Assembly (NCBI RefSeq): GCF_036059255.1
Contig: NZ_CP107947.1
Span: 2,294,001 to 2,358,000, forward strand
From: Micromonospora sp. NBC_00389
Lineage (GTDB): Bacteria > Actinomycetota > Actinomycetes > Mycobacteriales > Micromonosporaceae
DNA: 64,000 nucleotides
Direction of reading: 5' to 3'
The notes beneath the pieces were generated by a model. The model did no database searches, was not told the DNA's origin, and saw nothing but the letters and a program-made list of their open reading frames with translations. Position 1 is the first letter of the stretch; each line of letters starts with the position of its first letter. The translations under genes and the position numbers were made by a program. Shown here in pieces: positions 44,497 to 52,715 of this stretch.

Positions 44497-46872
44497 TCAG
44501 GACTGGTAGCCGGCGGAGCGGTACTCGTACTCCCGGTCGTCATCGCGGTCGCCGTGGTCGCGGCTGAAGTCCCAGCCGCCAGCGGCCTCGCGACCCGGCC
44601 GACCGCCCACTGCGAACCCGCCGATCTCCTGGCCGCGGCGCCAGCCGCGGAAGTAGCCGGTGGTGTTCTCGGCGAGGCTCGCAGCGTCACGCACTATCCG
44701 CAGTGGACGCTCTTCGCGCAGCGGGGAACCCGGGACCAGGTTGGCCTGCGGCACCCGCTTTGGCAGCCCGGCCGTCGTCTCGGCACCCACCGCGGGGCGG
44801 GCGGCCTGCTCGGCGGCCTGCCACCCGGTGTCGGCCTTCGTCGACCAGTCCAGGTCGGATTCCTCGGTCTGCCCGACGAACCAGGCCGACTTGGCCTGCG
44901 CAAAGATCAGGAGGTCACCGTCGCCCTCGTCTGCTACCGGCGGTGGCCGGTGCTCGACCGGGGGCGCCGGCCGGTGCTCGGGAGCGCGCTCGGCGCGGGC
45001 TGTGGGGCGGCTGTTGCGAGCGGCCTGCTCCGCGTCGACCAACCGCAGCGGCGGCGTCTCCAGACGCGGGTCGGCGGGCGGGTTGAGCCCTTCGCGCAGC
45101 GCCCGATCGGCCAGCGGCGGCGGCTCCACCAGCCGCAGCATGGGTGGCTCCTGGGGCAGGTCGTCCGCCAGCCAGGGCGGGGTGACGCGGCCGTCGGCGC
45201 GACCCGGGTCGGTCGGGGCGTCGATGCCACGGCCGCCGCCGTACGAGTAGGCGGCCGGGTTGTTCGGCGAACTGTCGGCCGGGTCCTCCGGGTTGTTGAC
45301 CAGCGGCCAGTTGGCCCGGGAGCCCGGCGCTGCCGACTCCTGGTCGGGCCGGGGGATGGGCACCGGGATGCTGAGGTCGGTGGCGCTGAACCCGCCGGTG
45401 GGCGGCTCCTCGACCGGACGCTGCAGGTGGTTCGGGCGGGGCTGGCCGTTGGTCTTCGGGCGGGGCGGGATGACGGTGCGCTGCCGCTCGGCCCGCGCGT
45501 TGTTGATCGCGGCGGTGGTCAGCGTCGGCCGGAACGGCTCGCCGGCCTCGGCCGGCGGGACCGTGCCGCGCTGCGCCGGTGCGATCGGCGTGATCCCCGG
45601 AGGCGGGGGCGGCGGCGAGGAGACCGGCCGGTTGGTCGGACCGTCGATCCGGCTCGGACCGAACTCGGCTCGCCCGGGCGGGGCGGACACCGGCGGGCCG
45701 GCGAACGCGGCCGGGGCCACCGGAGCGGGCGCGACCGGCGGCGGGGTGACCGGAGCCGGTGCGACCGGCGGCGGCCCGAGTGGGCGGGGCGACGCCAGCG
45801 GGGCGCCGCCCGGGACCGGCTCGGGGCGGCTGCGCCGACCACCGGTGGGTGCGGGCTCGGCGGCGGCCGGGGCCGAGGTCGGCCGGACCGTCCGCAACCC
45901 GGTGCTGGTGTTGGCCATGCCGGCCAGGTCGCTGATCGACTCGCCACGACGGGTGGCGGCCCGGCGGCCGGGCGCCGGCGCGGGAGTGCTGACCCGCGAG
46001 CTGAGCGCGCTCACCAGAGCCTCGCAACCGGCGTCGCAGGCGCGCACCGAGGCGACCGCCTGCCGGACCGTCTCGGCCACCGCAGAGGTGAGCGCCCGGT
46101 TCACTGCGGCGCGGCGCGGCGTCTCGGAGATGGCGACCCGCAACGCGGTGACCGCATCGTTGATCTCGTCGGCGTCGGCCACCCCGTCCGCGGCGAGGTG
46201 CGCGGCGATGGCGTCGGCCGCCACCGAGACCTCGCGGCCCCGGGCGACGGTGCCGCCGAGCATGCCCGGCTCGGGCAGCGCGTCCAGCACCGCCAGCGAG
46301 ACCGGCTCGGCCGGATCGGGGTACGCGCGCAGCGCCGCCGGGTAGAGCTCGCGCAGCACCTCGCGCAGGGCCACGGCGGCGGAGTGTCGACCGCTGGCCA
46401 GCGCGGCGTGCGCGGAGAGCACCTGCTTGTAGCCGGCGAGGTCCCGGGGTGCTGGCAGGGTGACCGCGGAGAGTGCGCCCGCCTGCAAGGCGCGGGCAAG
46501 GCCGACAGCCCGACGTTCGGCCGGCGGCGACTGCATCTCCTCCAGGGAGTCGTCGTCGGCGAACCGCTCGGCGAAGTCGTCCACCGAGTCGTCGTCGGCG
46601 ATCGCCAGGGGCCGACCCGCCGCGCTCAACAGCGAGGTGACCGTGTGGTCGTCGCTGTCGGCGGCGATGGCCGCACCGCTCGGCCCGCCCGACCGCTCCA
46701 CGAGCAGCGCGACGAGCTGGGCGTAGCCAGCCGGGTCGTCGCCGATCTCGCAGACATGCAGCAGACGGCCTGCGTCGTCGACCACAGCGGACGTCAGCGT
46801 CGAACCGGCCGAGGCCGATCGATCAGCCGGGTCCGCCGAGGCCAGACCGCAGTACACGCGCACGAGCGCCAC
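44497..46872 (-). CDS. 791-aa protein with degenerate IS110-transposase-like N-terminus and conservon-type tail
   Basis: Function unknown. Residues ~1-190 follow the order of an IS110 DEDD domain: a YCGLASAD start, AVVDDAGRLLHVCEIGDDP, LVALLVERS, LLSAAGRPLAIAD and GLARALQAGALSAVTLPAPRDLAG, but the catalytic acidic residues appear shifted or lost. Residues ~190-290 are helical. A long Pro-rich linker (VAPAPVTPPPVAPAP) follows. The C-terminal ~150 residues carry IFAQAKSAWF, GWQAAEQAA and AGLPKRVPQANLVPG, closely matching the tail of the conservon kinase at 42110-42700. GTG 46872 has GGGAGGAGG upstream. It is convergent with the conservon and 63 nt downstream of the acidic-protein gene. Confidence 0.75.
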   Translation of the reverse strand: MALVRVYCGLASADPADRSASAGSTLTSAVVDDAGRLLHVCEIGDDPAGYAQLVALLVERSGGPSGAAIAADSDDHTVTSLLSAAGRPLAIADDDSVDDFAERFADDDSLEEMQSPPAERRAVGLARALQAGALSAVTLPAPRDLAGYKQVLSAHAALASGRHSAAVALREVLRELYPAALRAYPDPAEPVSLAVLDALPEPGMLGGTVARGREVSVAADAIAAHLAADGVADADEINDAVTALRVAISETPRRAAVNRALTSAVAETVRQAVASVRACDAGCEALVSALSSRVSTPAPAPGRRAATRRGESISDLAGMANTSTGLRTVRPTSAPAAAEPAPTGGRRSRPEPVPGGAPLASPRPLGPPPVAPAPVTPPPVAPAPVAPAAFAGPPVSAPPGRAEFGPSRIDGPTNRPVSSPPPPPPGITPIAPAQRGTVPPAEAGEPFRPTLTTAAINNARAERQRTVIPPRPKTNGQPRPNHLQRPVEEPPTGGFSATDLSIPVPIPRPDQESAAPGSRANWPLVNNPEDPADSSPNNPAAYSYGGGRGIDAPTDPGRADGRVTPPWLADDLPQEPPMLRLVEPPPLADRALREGLNPPADPRLETPPLRLVDAEQAARNSRPTARAERAPEHRPAPPVEHRPPPVADEGDGDLLIFAQAKSAWFVGQTEESDLDWSTKADTGWQAAEQAARPAVGAETTAGLPKRVPQANLVPGSPLREERPLRIVRDAASLAENTTGYFRGWRRGQEIGGFAVGGRPGREAAGGWDFSRDHGDRDDDREYEYRSAGYQS

Positions 46873-46935
46873 GGCGTCGTCCTCCTCCCGGGACAGGTCT
46901 TTCCTCTGCCAGCAACTGATGCTCCCCGGTACGGG

Positions 46936-47874
46936 TCAGTCGCGCCAGTCCACGACCGCAGAGATCTTGCCGACAATGGTGCGCCAACCCAGACTTGCGG
47001 TTTGTGCCCCGATTTTCTTCAGCCGCCGTCGGCCCATGAAACCGCCGATCCCACCGTTGACGGTGGCTCGCAGCGCCTCGTCCAGATCGTCGAGGCTGGA
47101 CCCGGCGGAGAGCATGTCCAACACCGCAGGCAGCCGCAACGCGTACGACAGGTCACGGGCGACCTCACCAGCCTCGATCAGCAGGGTCGAATCCCAGCTG
47201 TCGTGCCCGCCGCGCAGGTTCTCCACCACGAGGTCGAGCTCGTAGGTGTCCTCGTCCAGCGGCGCGATATCGGCCGGCTCTACCCGTTCGGCCAATTCAT
47301 TCCAGCTGTCCAGTTGGGACAGATCGTTGGGCGCGCCGGATCGGACGAAACTCACCAACGACTCGGGGGTTTTGAACAGCAGCAGCTTGCCCCGATGGCT
47401 GAGGAAGGCGGGCACCTCCTCGTCGTCCGCCTCGTTGGCGACGTCCTCGTCCTCGTCGTCCTTGGTCGCGTCGGCGTCCGTGGCACCGTCGCGGCGACGG
47501 CGCGACGGCTCCTCCTCGTCGCCCTCGGCGAACTCCTCGGCCAACTCCTCGTCGAGGATGACGACGGTCTCGTCGTCCTCCTCCTCGACCACCTGACGGC
47601 GAGCGAGGAACGGGTCGTCCTGGTCCCGCTCGGTCACGTCGGTCGGGGTCAGCTCCCCCGCCGTCCGGTACGCCCGCAGCGTGAAGCCGGTGCCGGCGGG
47701 CAGGGCGATCTCCACCGGGTCGATCCGCACCTCGTCCCAGAGCGACCGGTCGGCCGGCGTCGACGCGCGGCCGGTCTCGTCGGACTCGTCGGCCTCGTCT
47801 GGCTCGGCCGGGCCGGTAGTGTCGTCGAGCTCGGGCTCGTCGGCGTCGGGCCGTTGGGGCGACTGGCGGGCCAC
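46936..47874 (-). CDS. Acidic actinobacterial protein of unknown function
   Basis: A 312-aa protein. The first ~170 residues are disordered and acidic (EEELAEEFAEGDEEE-like) with an embedded basic SRRRRDG. The C-terminal ~150 residues look folded and conserved: VPAFLSHRGKLLLFKTPESL, LDEDTYELDLVVENLRGGHD, RRRLKKIGAQTASLGWRT. I recall relatives loosely labelled DNA primase, but no primase or TOPRIM motif is visible. GTG 47874 is chosen (GGAGGT 4 nt upstream); the ATG at 47943 directly abuts the TAGGGT promoter and would not be transcribed. Likely co-transcribed with the 791-aa gene. Confidence 0.7.
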   Translation of the reverse strand: MARQSPQRPDADEPELDDTTGPAEPDEADESDETGRASTPADRSLWDEVRIDPVEIALPAGTGFTLRAYRTAGELTPTDVTERDQDDPFLARRQVVEEEDDETVVILDEELAEEFAEGDEEEPSRRRRDGATDADATKDDEDEDVANEADDEEVPAFLSHRGKLLLFKTPESLVSFVRSGAPNDLSQLDSWNELAERVEPADIAPLDEDTYELDLVVENLRGGHDSWDSTLLIEAGEVARDLSYALRLPAVLDMLSAGSSLDDLDEALRATVNGGIGGFMGRRRLKKIGAQTASLGWRTIVGKISAVVDWRD

Positions 47875-47943
47875 GCTGACCTCCGTGTGCTTCGGGTTGC
47901 CCACCCGCCGGCGTCTCCGACCGGCGAGTGACTCTGGGCACAT

Positions 47944-47949
47944 ACCCTA
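47944..47949 (-). promoter_or_regulatory. -10 of the acidic-protein/791-aa operon
   Basis: TAGGGT on the minus strand immediately precedes an in-frame ATG at 47943. The transcript would start about 7 nt further on, leaving a ~60-nt leader to the GTG at 47874. Confidence 0.45.
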
Positions 47950-48090
47950 GTCGGCGGGTCTGGGTGGCCGGTGCCCGCACCCCGAAGGCCGGGCGGTGCA
48001 CCGGTTCGGGCCTGCGGGTCGGCGCCGGCAGCCACAGGTTACCGCCGGCGTCTCCGGGGGGCTGCCGGTGGCGGACCGGCCGTCGGACAA

Positions 48091-48103
48091 GTAGCCTTGC
48101 TAC
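48091..48103 (+). promoter_or_regulatory. padR promoter with GTAGC-N3-GCTAC operator
   Basis: The dyad GTAGC-CTT-GCTAC overlaps TAGCCT (48092-48097), a -10 hexamer 8 nt before ATG 48106, so padR is leaderless and probably autoregulated. The same dyad occurs in the cydA promoter at 55029-55041. Confidence 0.65.
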
Positions 48104-48105
48104 GC

Positions 48106-48450
48106 ATGAAGGCCCAGGCGTTGCACGGCCACCTCGACGCACTGCTGCTCGCCGTTCTCGAACAGGGCGCGCTGCACGGCTACGCCATCATCGAGGCGCT
48201 GCGGGCGCGCAGCGACGGCAACCTCGACCTGCCCACCGGCACCATCTACCCGGCTCTGCGGCGGCTGGAGCGCGCCGGGCACGTGGCGAGCACCTGGAGC
48301 ACGGTCAACGGCCGGGAGCGGCGGACGTATCAGCTCACCGACCCCGGCCGGCGGGCGCTGGCCGGGGAGCGGGCGGGTTGGCGCGAGTTCCGCACGACGG
48401 TCGGCCAGTTCCTCGACCCGGGCAGCCCACCTCCCGGCACCCCGGCCTGA
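48106..48450 (+). CDS. PadR-family transcriptional regulator
   Basis: A 114-aa winged-helix regulator of the short PadR type: HLDALLLAVLEQGALHGYAIIEAL, LPTGTIYPALRRLERAGHV, and wing RERRTYQLTDPGRRAL. Length is usual. ATG 48106 follows a leaderless -10. The operator shared with cydA makes the cytochrome bd operon its likely target. It is convergent with the HAAS-type membrane protein gene (13 nt apart), a common partner of PadR genes. Confidence 0.9.
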   Translation: MKAQALHGHLDALLLAVLEQGALHGYAIIEALRARSDGNLDLPTGTIYPALRRLERAGHVASTWSTVNGRERRTYQLTDPGRRALAGERAGWREFRTTVGQFLDPGSPPPGTPA

Positions 48451-48463
48451 GCCGCCCGCCGAC

Positions 48464-49138
48464 TCAGCGGGCGGTGGCCCGCAACCAGCCGCGCGCCGCG
48501 CGGGTCAGCGAGAAGTAGGCGGCGCTGATCAGCACCGCGCCGATGATCATCGGCGGCCAGCTCAGCGCCGCGTCCCAGAGCCCGATCGACCAGGCGAAGA
48601 GAGCGCCGCCGGCCAGCATGCCGAGGACCAGGGTGCCGGTCAGGCCGGCGCCCACCGCCCGCTGCGCCACCACGAGGCCCGGCCGGGCGGACCGGCCGCT
48701 CGCCACCACCACCAGCAGACCGGCCACCGCGAACAGCAGCGCACCCATCCAGATCCAGTCGACCGAGGCGGAGAGCAGCAGGTAGACGGCCGGCGGGCGC
48801 GGGCCATCGCTCCAGGTCGCCCCGCTCCAGGTCAGGTCGCCCGCCACCACCAGCACCCCGGCCACGGCCAGCATCCGCAGCGAGAGCCCGCGCAGCGCAC
48901 CCACCGCCAACTCGGCCTGCCAGGAGGGGAGCAACTGCGCCGGTGTGCCGAACTCGGCCACCGCCCGCCGCTGCGCCTCGGTGGGCGGCACCCCGTCCTC
49001 GCGGTACGCCTCGACGGCGTCCAGCAGCCCGTGCCGGGCTTCGGTCAGCAGGTCGGTCTTCAGCCGCGCGGGCCCCTGCAACCGGGCGGCCAGCTCCCGG
49101 AGGTGCTCCTCCACCAACACGTCCTCACAGCGCAGCAT
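48464..49138 (-). CDS. HAAS/permease-prefix-domain membrane protein
   Basis: A 224-aa protein. The N-terminal ~75 residues form the HAAS-type helical domain (VEEHLRELAARLQGPARLKTDLLTEARHGL; RRAVAEFGTPAQLLPSWQAEL), usually found next to PadR regulators. Four to five hydrophobic segments follow. Function unknown; such proteins are thought to be PadR-linked membrane sensors. ATG 49138 has CAGGGT 6 nt upstream, a possible leaderless -10. It also lies 68 nt after cydC on the same strand and could be the last gene of the cyd transcript. Confidence 0.75.
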   Translation of the reverse strand: MLRCEDVLVEEHLRELAARLQGPARLKTDLLTEARHGLLDAVEAYREDGVPPTEAQRRAVAEFGTPAQLLPSWQAELAVGALRGLSLRMLAVAGVLVVAGDLTWSGATWSDGPRPPAVYLLLSASVDWIWMGALLFAVAGLLVVVASGRSARPGLVVAQRAVGAGLTGTLVLGMLAGGALFAWSIGLWDAALSWPPMIIGAVLISAAYFSLTRAARGWLRATAR

Positions 49139-49206
49139 GGCACCACCCTGTCACGGACGTCGGTGCGCGGACGTCCGGGAAAACCCTGGTCGGTCCCGGA
49201 GGCCGG

Positions 49207-51042
49207 TCAGGGGGCGAGGGCCAGATACCCGCGTTCGGCCGCCGCCTGGAGCAGCCACTGGTCCCGGTACCAGCCGGGGGTGGCGATCAGCTCGGCGTGC
49301 CGGCCGCGCTGGATCACCCGGCCGCCGTCGAGGACGACGATCTCGTCCAGGTCGGCCAGCCCGCTGAGCCGGTGGCTGATCAGCAACACCGAGTGCCCGG
49401 TGGGGGTGGCGGCGAGGGCGGAGGCGAGCACCGCGTCCGCGGCGGTCGGGTCCAGCCCTTCGGTGGGCTCGTCGAGCACCAGCACCGACGGCGCGGCGAG
49501 CAGGGCCCGGGCGAGCGCGAGCCGCTGCCGCTGGCCGCCGGAGAGCTGGGCGCCCTCCTCGCCGACCAGGGTGTCCCAACCCGCAGGCTGGGCGCGTACC
49601 CAGTCCAGCAGGCCAGCGGCGGCGGTCGCTGCGGTCAGCTCCTCGTCGTCCGCCATGGCCCGGCCGAGCAGCAGGTTCTCCCGCACGGTGGCGTGGAAGA
49701 CGTACGCCTCGGCGAGCAGCCCGCCGACCGCGCGGGGCAGCTCCTCCTCGGAGTACGCCGACAGGTCGCGGCCGTCCAGGGTGACCCGGCCGGACGCGGG
49801 CCGGACCGCGCCGGTCAACACGGCCGCCAGGGTGCTCTTGCCGGCGCCGCTCGGGCCGACCACCGCGATCCGCCGCCCGGCCGGCAGGTCCAGGCTCACC
49901 CGGTCCAGCGCGGGCGCGGCACCGGCCCGGTACCGCACGGTCACCTCGACGAAGCGCAGCTCGTGCGGGCCGCCCGGGTCCACGCCGTATGGCTTGAGAT
50001 CGGCGGCCGGGGGAGTCGGTGCGTCCGCATCGAGCAGGGCGGCAACGCGGGTCAGGGCGGGCCGCAGCTGGGTCCACTGGCGGGACGCCGCGACCAGGGC
50101 CAGCGCCACCTCGACGGCGGTCAGGGTGCCGACGGCCAGCACGCCGATCAGTACGCCCCGCACGTCGGCGGCGAGCGCGACCAGCACCACCGCGGCAGCG
50201 GTCAGGCCGGCGACGAGAACGCCCGCCGCGTCCACCGCGAACCCGGTGGCGGCCAGCCGGCGTTCCAGCCGCGCCAGCCGTCCGGCCCGCTGCTCGGCGG
50301 CGTGCAGAGCGGTGTCGGTCGCGCCGAACGCGGCCAGGTCGGCGGCGCCGTGGGTGAGGTCGATCGCGTCGGTGGCCAGTGCGCCGCGCAGCGGGGCCAC
50401 CTCGGCCGCGCTACGCCGGGTGACCGCGGTGGCCAGTACGGGCAGCGCCACCCCGGCCACGAGCAGGCCGATGGCGAGCACACCGGCGGCCGGCGGCGAG
50501 ATCAGCGCCGCCCCGCCCACCGCCAACAACCCGACCAGGGCTGCCGCCGAGGCCGGCACCAGCACCCGCAGCAGCAGGTCCTGGACCGCCTCGACGTCGG
50601 AGACCAGCCGGCTCAGCACGTCCCCCGAGCGGTGCCCGGCGGTGCGGCGGGCGGCGAGGGTGGCGAAGACCCGGGCCCGAACGTCGGTGATCATGCGGAG
50701 CACGGCGTCGTGCCCGGCGAGCCGTTCGGTGTAGCGGAACACGCCCCGGCTGATCGCCAGTGCCCGGACCGCGACGATCGCCACGGTGAGCCGGTCCAGC
50801 GGCGGCTGGCCGGCGGCGCTCATCAGCAGCCAGGTCGCGGTGGCCATCAGGGCGAGCCCGGCGAACTCGGTGGCAGCGGCGAGCAGCCCCGCGCCGACGA
50901 GCCGGCTCAGGTACGGCCGGGCCAGCCGCAGCACCGTCCGCTCGGCGGTCGCCCGCCCGGCCGGTGCCGCGCCAGCCGCCAACTCCGGCATCGCGTCCAG
51001 CGGGCCCGGCCCGGCCGCCAGGGGATCGGGTGCCGTGCTCAT
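49207..51042 (-). CDS. cydC: Thiol reductant ABC exporter subunit CydC
   Basis: A 611-aa half-type ABC exporter: six-helix membrane domain (residues ~40-340) and ATPase with Walker A GPSGAGKST, signature LSGGQRQRLALARALL, Walker B SVLVLDEPTEG and LLISHRLSG. With CydD it exports cysteine/glutathione to the periplasmic side and is needed for assembly of cytochrome bd. ATG 51042 overlaps the cydD stop by 4 nt. The frame continues upstream within cydD, but that part is a shadow. Confidence 0.9.
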   Translation of the reverse strand: MSTAPDPLAAGPGPLDAMPELAAGAAPAGRATAERTVLRLARPYLSRLVGAGLLAAATEFAGLALMATATWLLMSAAGQPPLDRLTVAIVAVRALAISRGVFRYTERLAGHDAVLRMITDVRARVFATLAARRTAGHRSGDVLSRLVSDVEAVQDLLLRVLVPASAAALVGLLAVGGAALISPPAAGVLAIGLLVAGVALPVLATAVTRRSAAEVAPLRGALATDAIDLTHGAADLAAFGATDTALHAAEQRAGRLARLERRLAATGFAVDAAGVLVAGLTAAAVVLVALAADVRGVLIGVLAVGTLTAVEVALALVAASRQWTQLRPALTRVAALLDADAPTPPAADLKPYGVDPGGPHELRFVEVTVRYRAGAAPALDRVSLDLPAGRRIAVVGPSGAGKSTLAAVLTGAVRPASGRVTLDGRDLSAYSEEELPRAVGGLLAEAYVFHATVRENLLLGRAMADDEELTAATAAAGLLDWVRAQPAGWDTLVGEEGAQLSGGQRQRLALARALLAAPSVLVLDEPTEGLDPTAADAVLASALAATPTGHSVLLISHRLSGLADLDEIVVLDGGRVIQRGRHAELIATPGWYRDQWLLQAAAERGYLALAP

Positions 51043-52715
51043 CGGGTCACCTTCCCGGTCGGCTCGGGCGTCAGCTCGGTGACCCGGCCGTCCTCGATCC
51101 GCAGGATCCGGTCGGCGTCGGCCAGCAGCGCCGGCCGGTGCGCGACCAGCAGCGCGGTCCGCCCGGCGACCAGCCGGCGGGTGGCGTCGAGCACCACCGC
51201 CTCGGCTGCGGTGTCCAACCGGGCGGTGGGCTCGTCGAGCAGCACCACCGGGGCGTCCCGGAGGAACGCCCGCGCCAGGGCCACCCGTTGCCGCTGCCCG
51301 CTGGACAGGCCATGCCCGCGCTCGCCGAGCAGCGTGTCCAGCCCGTCCGGCAGGCCGGCCACCACGTCGTCCAGGGCCGCGTCGTGTACGGCGGCGGCGA
51401 GTGCCTCGGGCCGGGTGTCCGGCGCGCCGAGCCGGATGTTGTCGGCCAGTGAGGCGGCGAAGAGGTGGGCCCGTTGCGGCACCCAGGCCAACTGCCTGCG
51501 CCAGGCGTCCGGGTCGGCGGCGGCGAGGTCGACCCCGTCCACCGTGATCCGGCCGCTGGTCGGGGTCACGAAGCCGAGCAGCAGGCTGAGCAGTGTGCTC
51601 TTGCCGGCGCCGCTGGGCCCGATGATGGCGATCCGCTCGCCGGGCCGGACGGTCAGGGTCACGTCGCGCAGTGCGGTGGTCCGCTCGTACGCCACGGTCA
51701 CCGACTCGAACCGGATCTCGCCCCGGCCGTCCGGAGTGGCCGCGCCCTCGGCGGCCCGGGGTGCGGCCGGCGCGGCGGAGATGGTGAGCGCCTCGTCCAG
51801 CGCGGTGAGCCCCTCCATGCTGGCGTGGAAGCGGCTGCCGGCGGCCCGCAGCGGCAGGTACGCCTCCGGGGTGAGCAGCAGGATCAGCAGCGCGGTCTGC
51901 AGGGCCAGGCCGCCGCCCAGCAGCCGGATGCCGACCGGCACCGCGACCAGGGCCACCGAGAGGGTGGCGACCAGCTCCAGCACCAGCGCGGAGAGGAACG
52001 CGATCCGCAGCGTCTTCATGGTGGCGACCCGGTGCCCGTCGGCCATCCGGCGGACCACCTCGGTCTGCGCCCGGGCCCGCCCGAACGCGCGCAGCGTCGG
52101 CAGCCCGGCGACCATGTCGAGGAAGTGCCCGCCCAGCAGGGAGAGCCGGCGCCACTGCCGCTCCGTGGCGGCCTGCGCCTGCCAGCCGAGCAGCGCGCCG
52201 AAGACCGGGATCAGCGGCAGGGTCAGCGCGATGATCACCGCCGAGCTCCAGTCGGCGAGGACGACCCGGGCCAGCACCGCCAGTGGCACCGTCACGCTCA
52301 GCACCAACTGCGGCAGGTACCCGGTGAAGTACGCGTCCAACGCGTCGAGCCCACGCCCGGTCAGGGTCGCGAGCTGACCGGCCCGCTGACCGGCCACCCA
52401 GGCCGGCCCGTGCCGGCCCACCGCGCCGAGCAGGTCGGCCCGCAGCGTGGCCTTGACCGTGGCGGCGACCCGCGCCGAGACCGTGCCCTGCGCCCAGACC
52501 AACGCCGAACGGGCGGCGACCGTGAGCACGAAGCCGGCCAGCGCCGGCCGGTCCAGCCGCCCGTCGAAGGCCGTGGCCAGCACCGTCGCCAGTGCGGTGG
52601 CCTGCGCGACGATCAACCCGGCGGCGAGCACGCCGAGCAGGGCGAGCACGGCAAGATCACGCCGGGCCTCGGGGACCCGGCGCAGCAGACGCGGGTCGAA
52701 GGGACGGCGGTTCAC
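51039..52715 (-). CDS. cydD: Thiol reductant ABC exporter subunit CydD
   Basis: A 558-aa ABC exporter subunit. The membrane domain begins LAVLALLGVLAAGLIVAQA and includes GRGLDALDAYFTGYLPQL; the ATPase has Walker A GPSGAGKST, a variant signature LSSGQRQRVALARAFL and Walker B PVVLLDEPTARLD. It forms a heterodimer with CydC. GTG 52715 overlaps the cydB stop by 4 nt. The open frame runs on into cydB but that is spurious. Confidence 0.9.
   Translation of the reverse strand: MNRRPFDPRLLRRVPEARRDLAVLALLGVLAAGLIVAQATALATVLATAFDGRLDRPALAGFVLTVAARSALVWAQGTVSARVAATVKATLRADLLGAVGRHGPAWVAGQRAGQLATLTGRGLDALDAYFTGYLPQLVLSVTVPLAVLARVVLADWSSAVIIALTLPLIPVFGALLGWQAQAATERQWRRLSLLGGHFLDMVAGLPTLRAFGRARAQTEVVRRMADGHRVATMKTLRIAFLSALVLELVATLSVALVAVPVGIRLLGGGLALQTALLILLLTPEAYLPLRAAGSRFHASMEGLTALDEALTISAAPAAPRAAEGAATPDGRGEIRFESVTVAYERTTALRDVTLTVRPGERIAIIGPSGAGKSTLLSLLLGFVTPTSGRITVDGVDLAAADPDAWRRQLAWVPQRAHLFAASLADNIRLGAPDTRPEALAAAVHDAALDDVVAGLPDGLDTLLGERGHGLSSGQRQRVALARAFLRDAPVVLLDEPTARLDTAAEAVVLDATRRLVAGRTALLVAHRPALLADADRILRIEDGRVTELTPEPTGKVTR

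Noticed and set aside
46936..47874. DNA primase function for the acidic protein
   Set aside because: No zinc-finger, TOPRIM or helicase-interaction motif visible; a disordered acidic half and a small folded half of unknown type.
44554..47931. 1125-codon forward open frame
   Set aside because: Spans two minus-strand genes and their gap, Arg/Gly/Val-rich, no motif. The minus-strand genes have ribosome sites and recognisable segments.
49207..52155. 982-codon frame covering cydC and part of cydD
   Set aside because: Only the cydC portion (from ATG 51042) has ABC motifs in this frame; the rest is an out-of-frame shadow of cydD.
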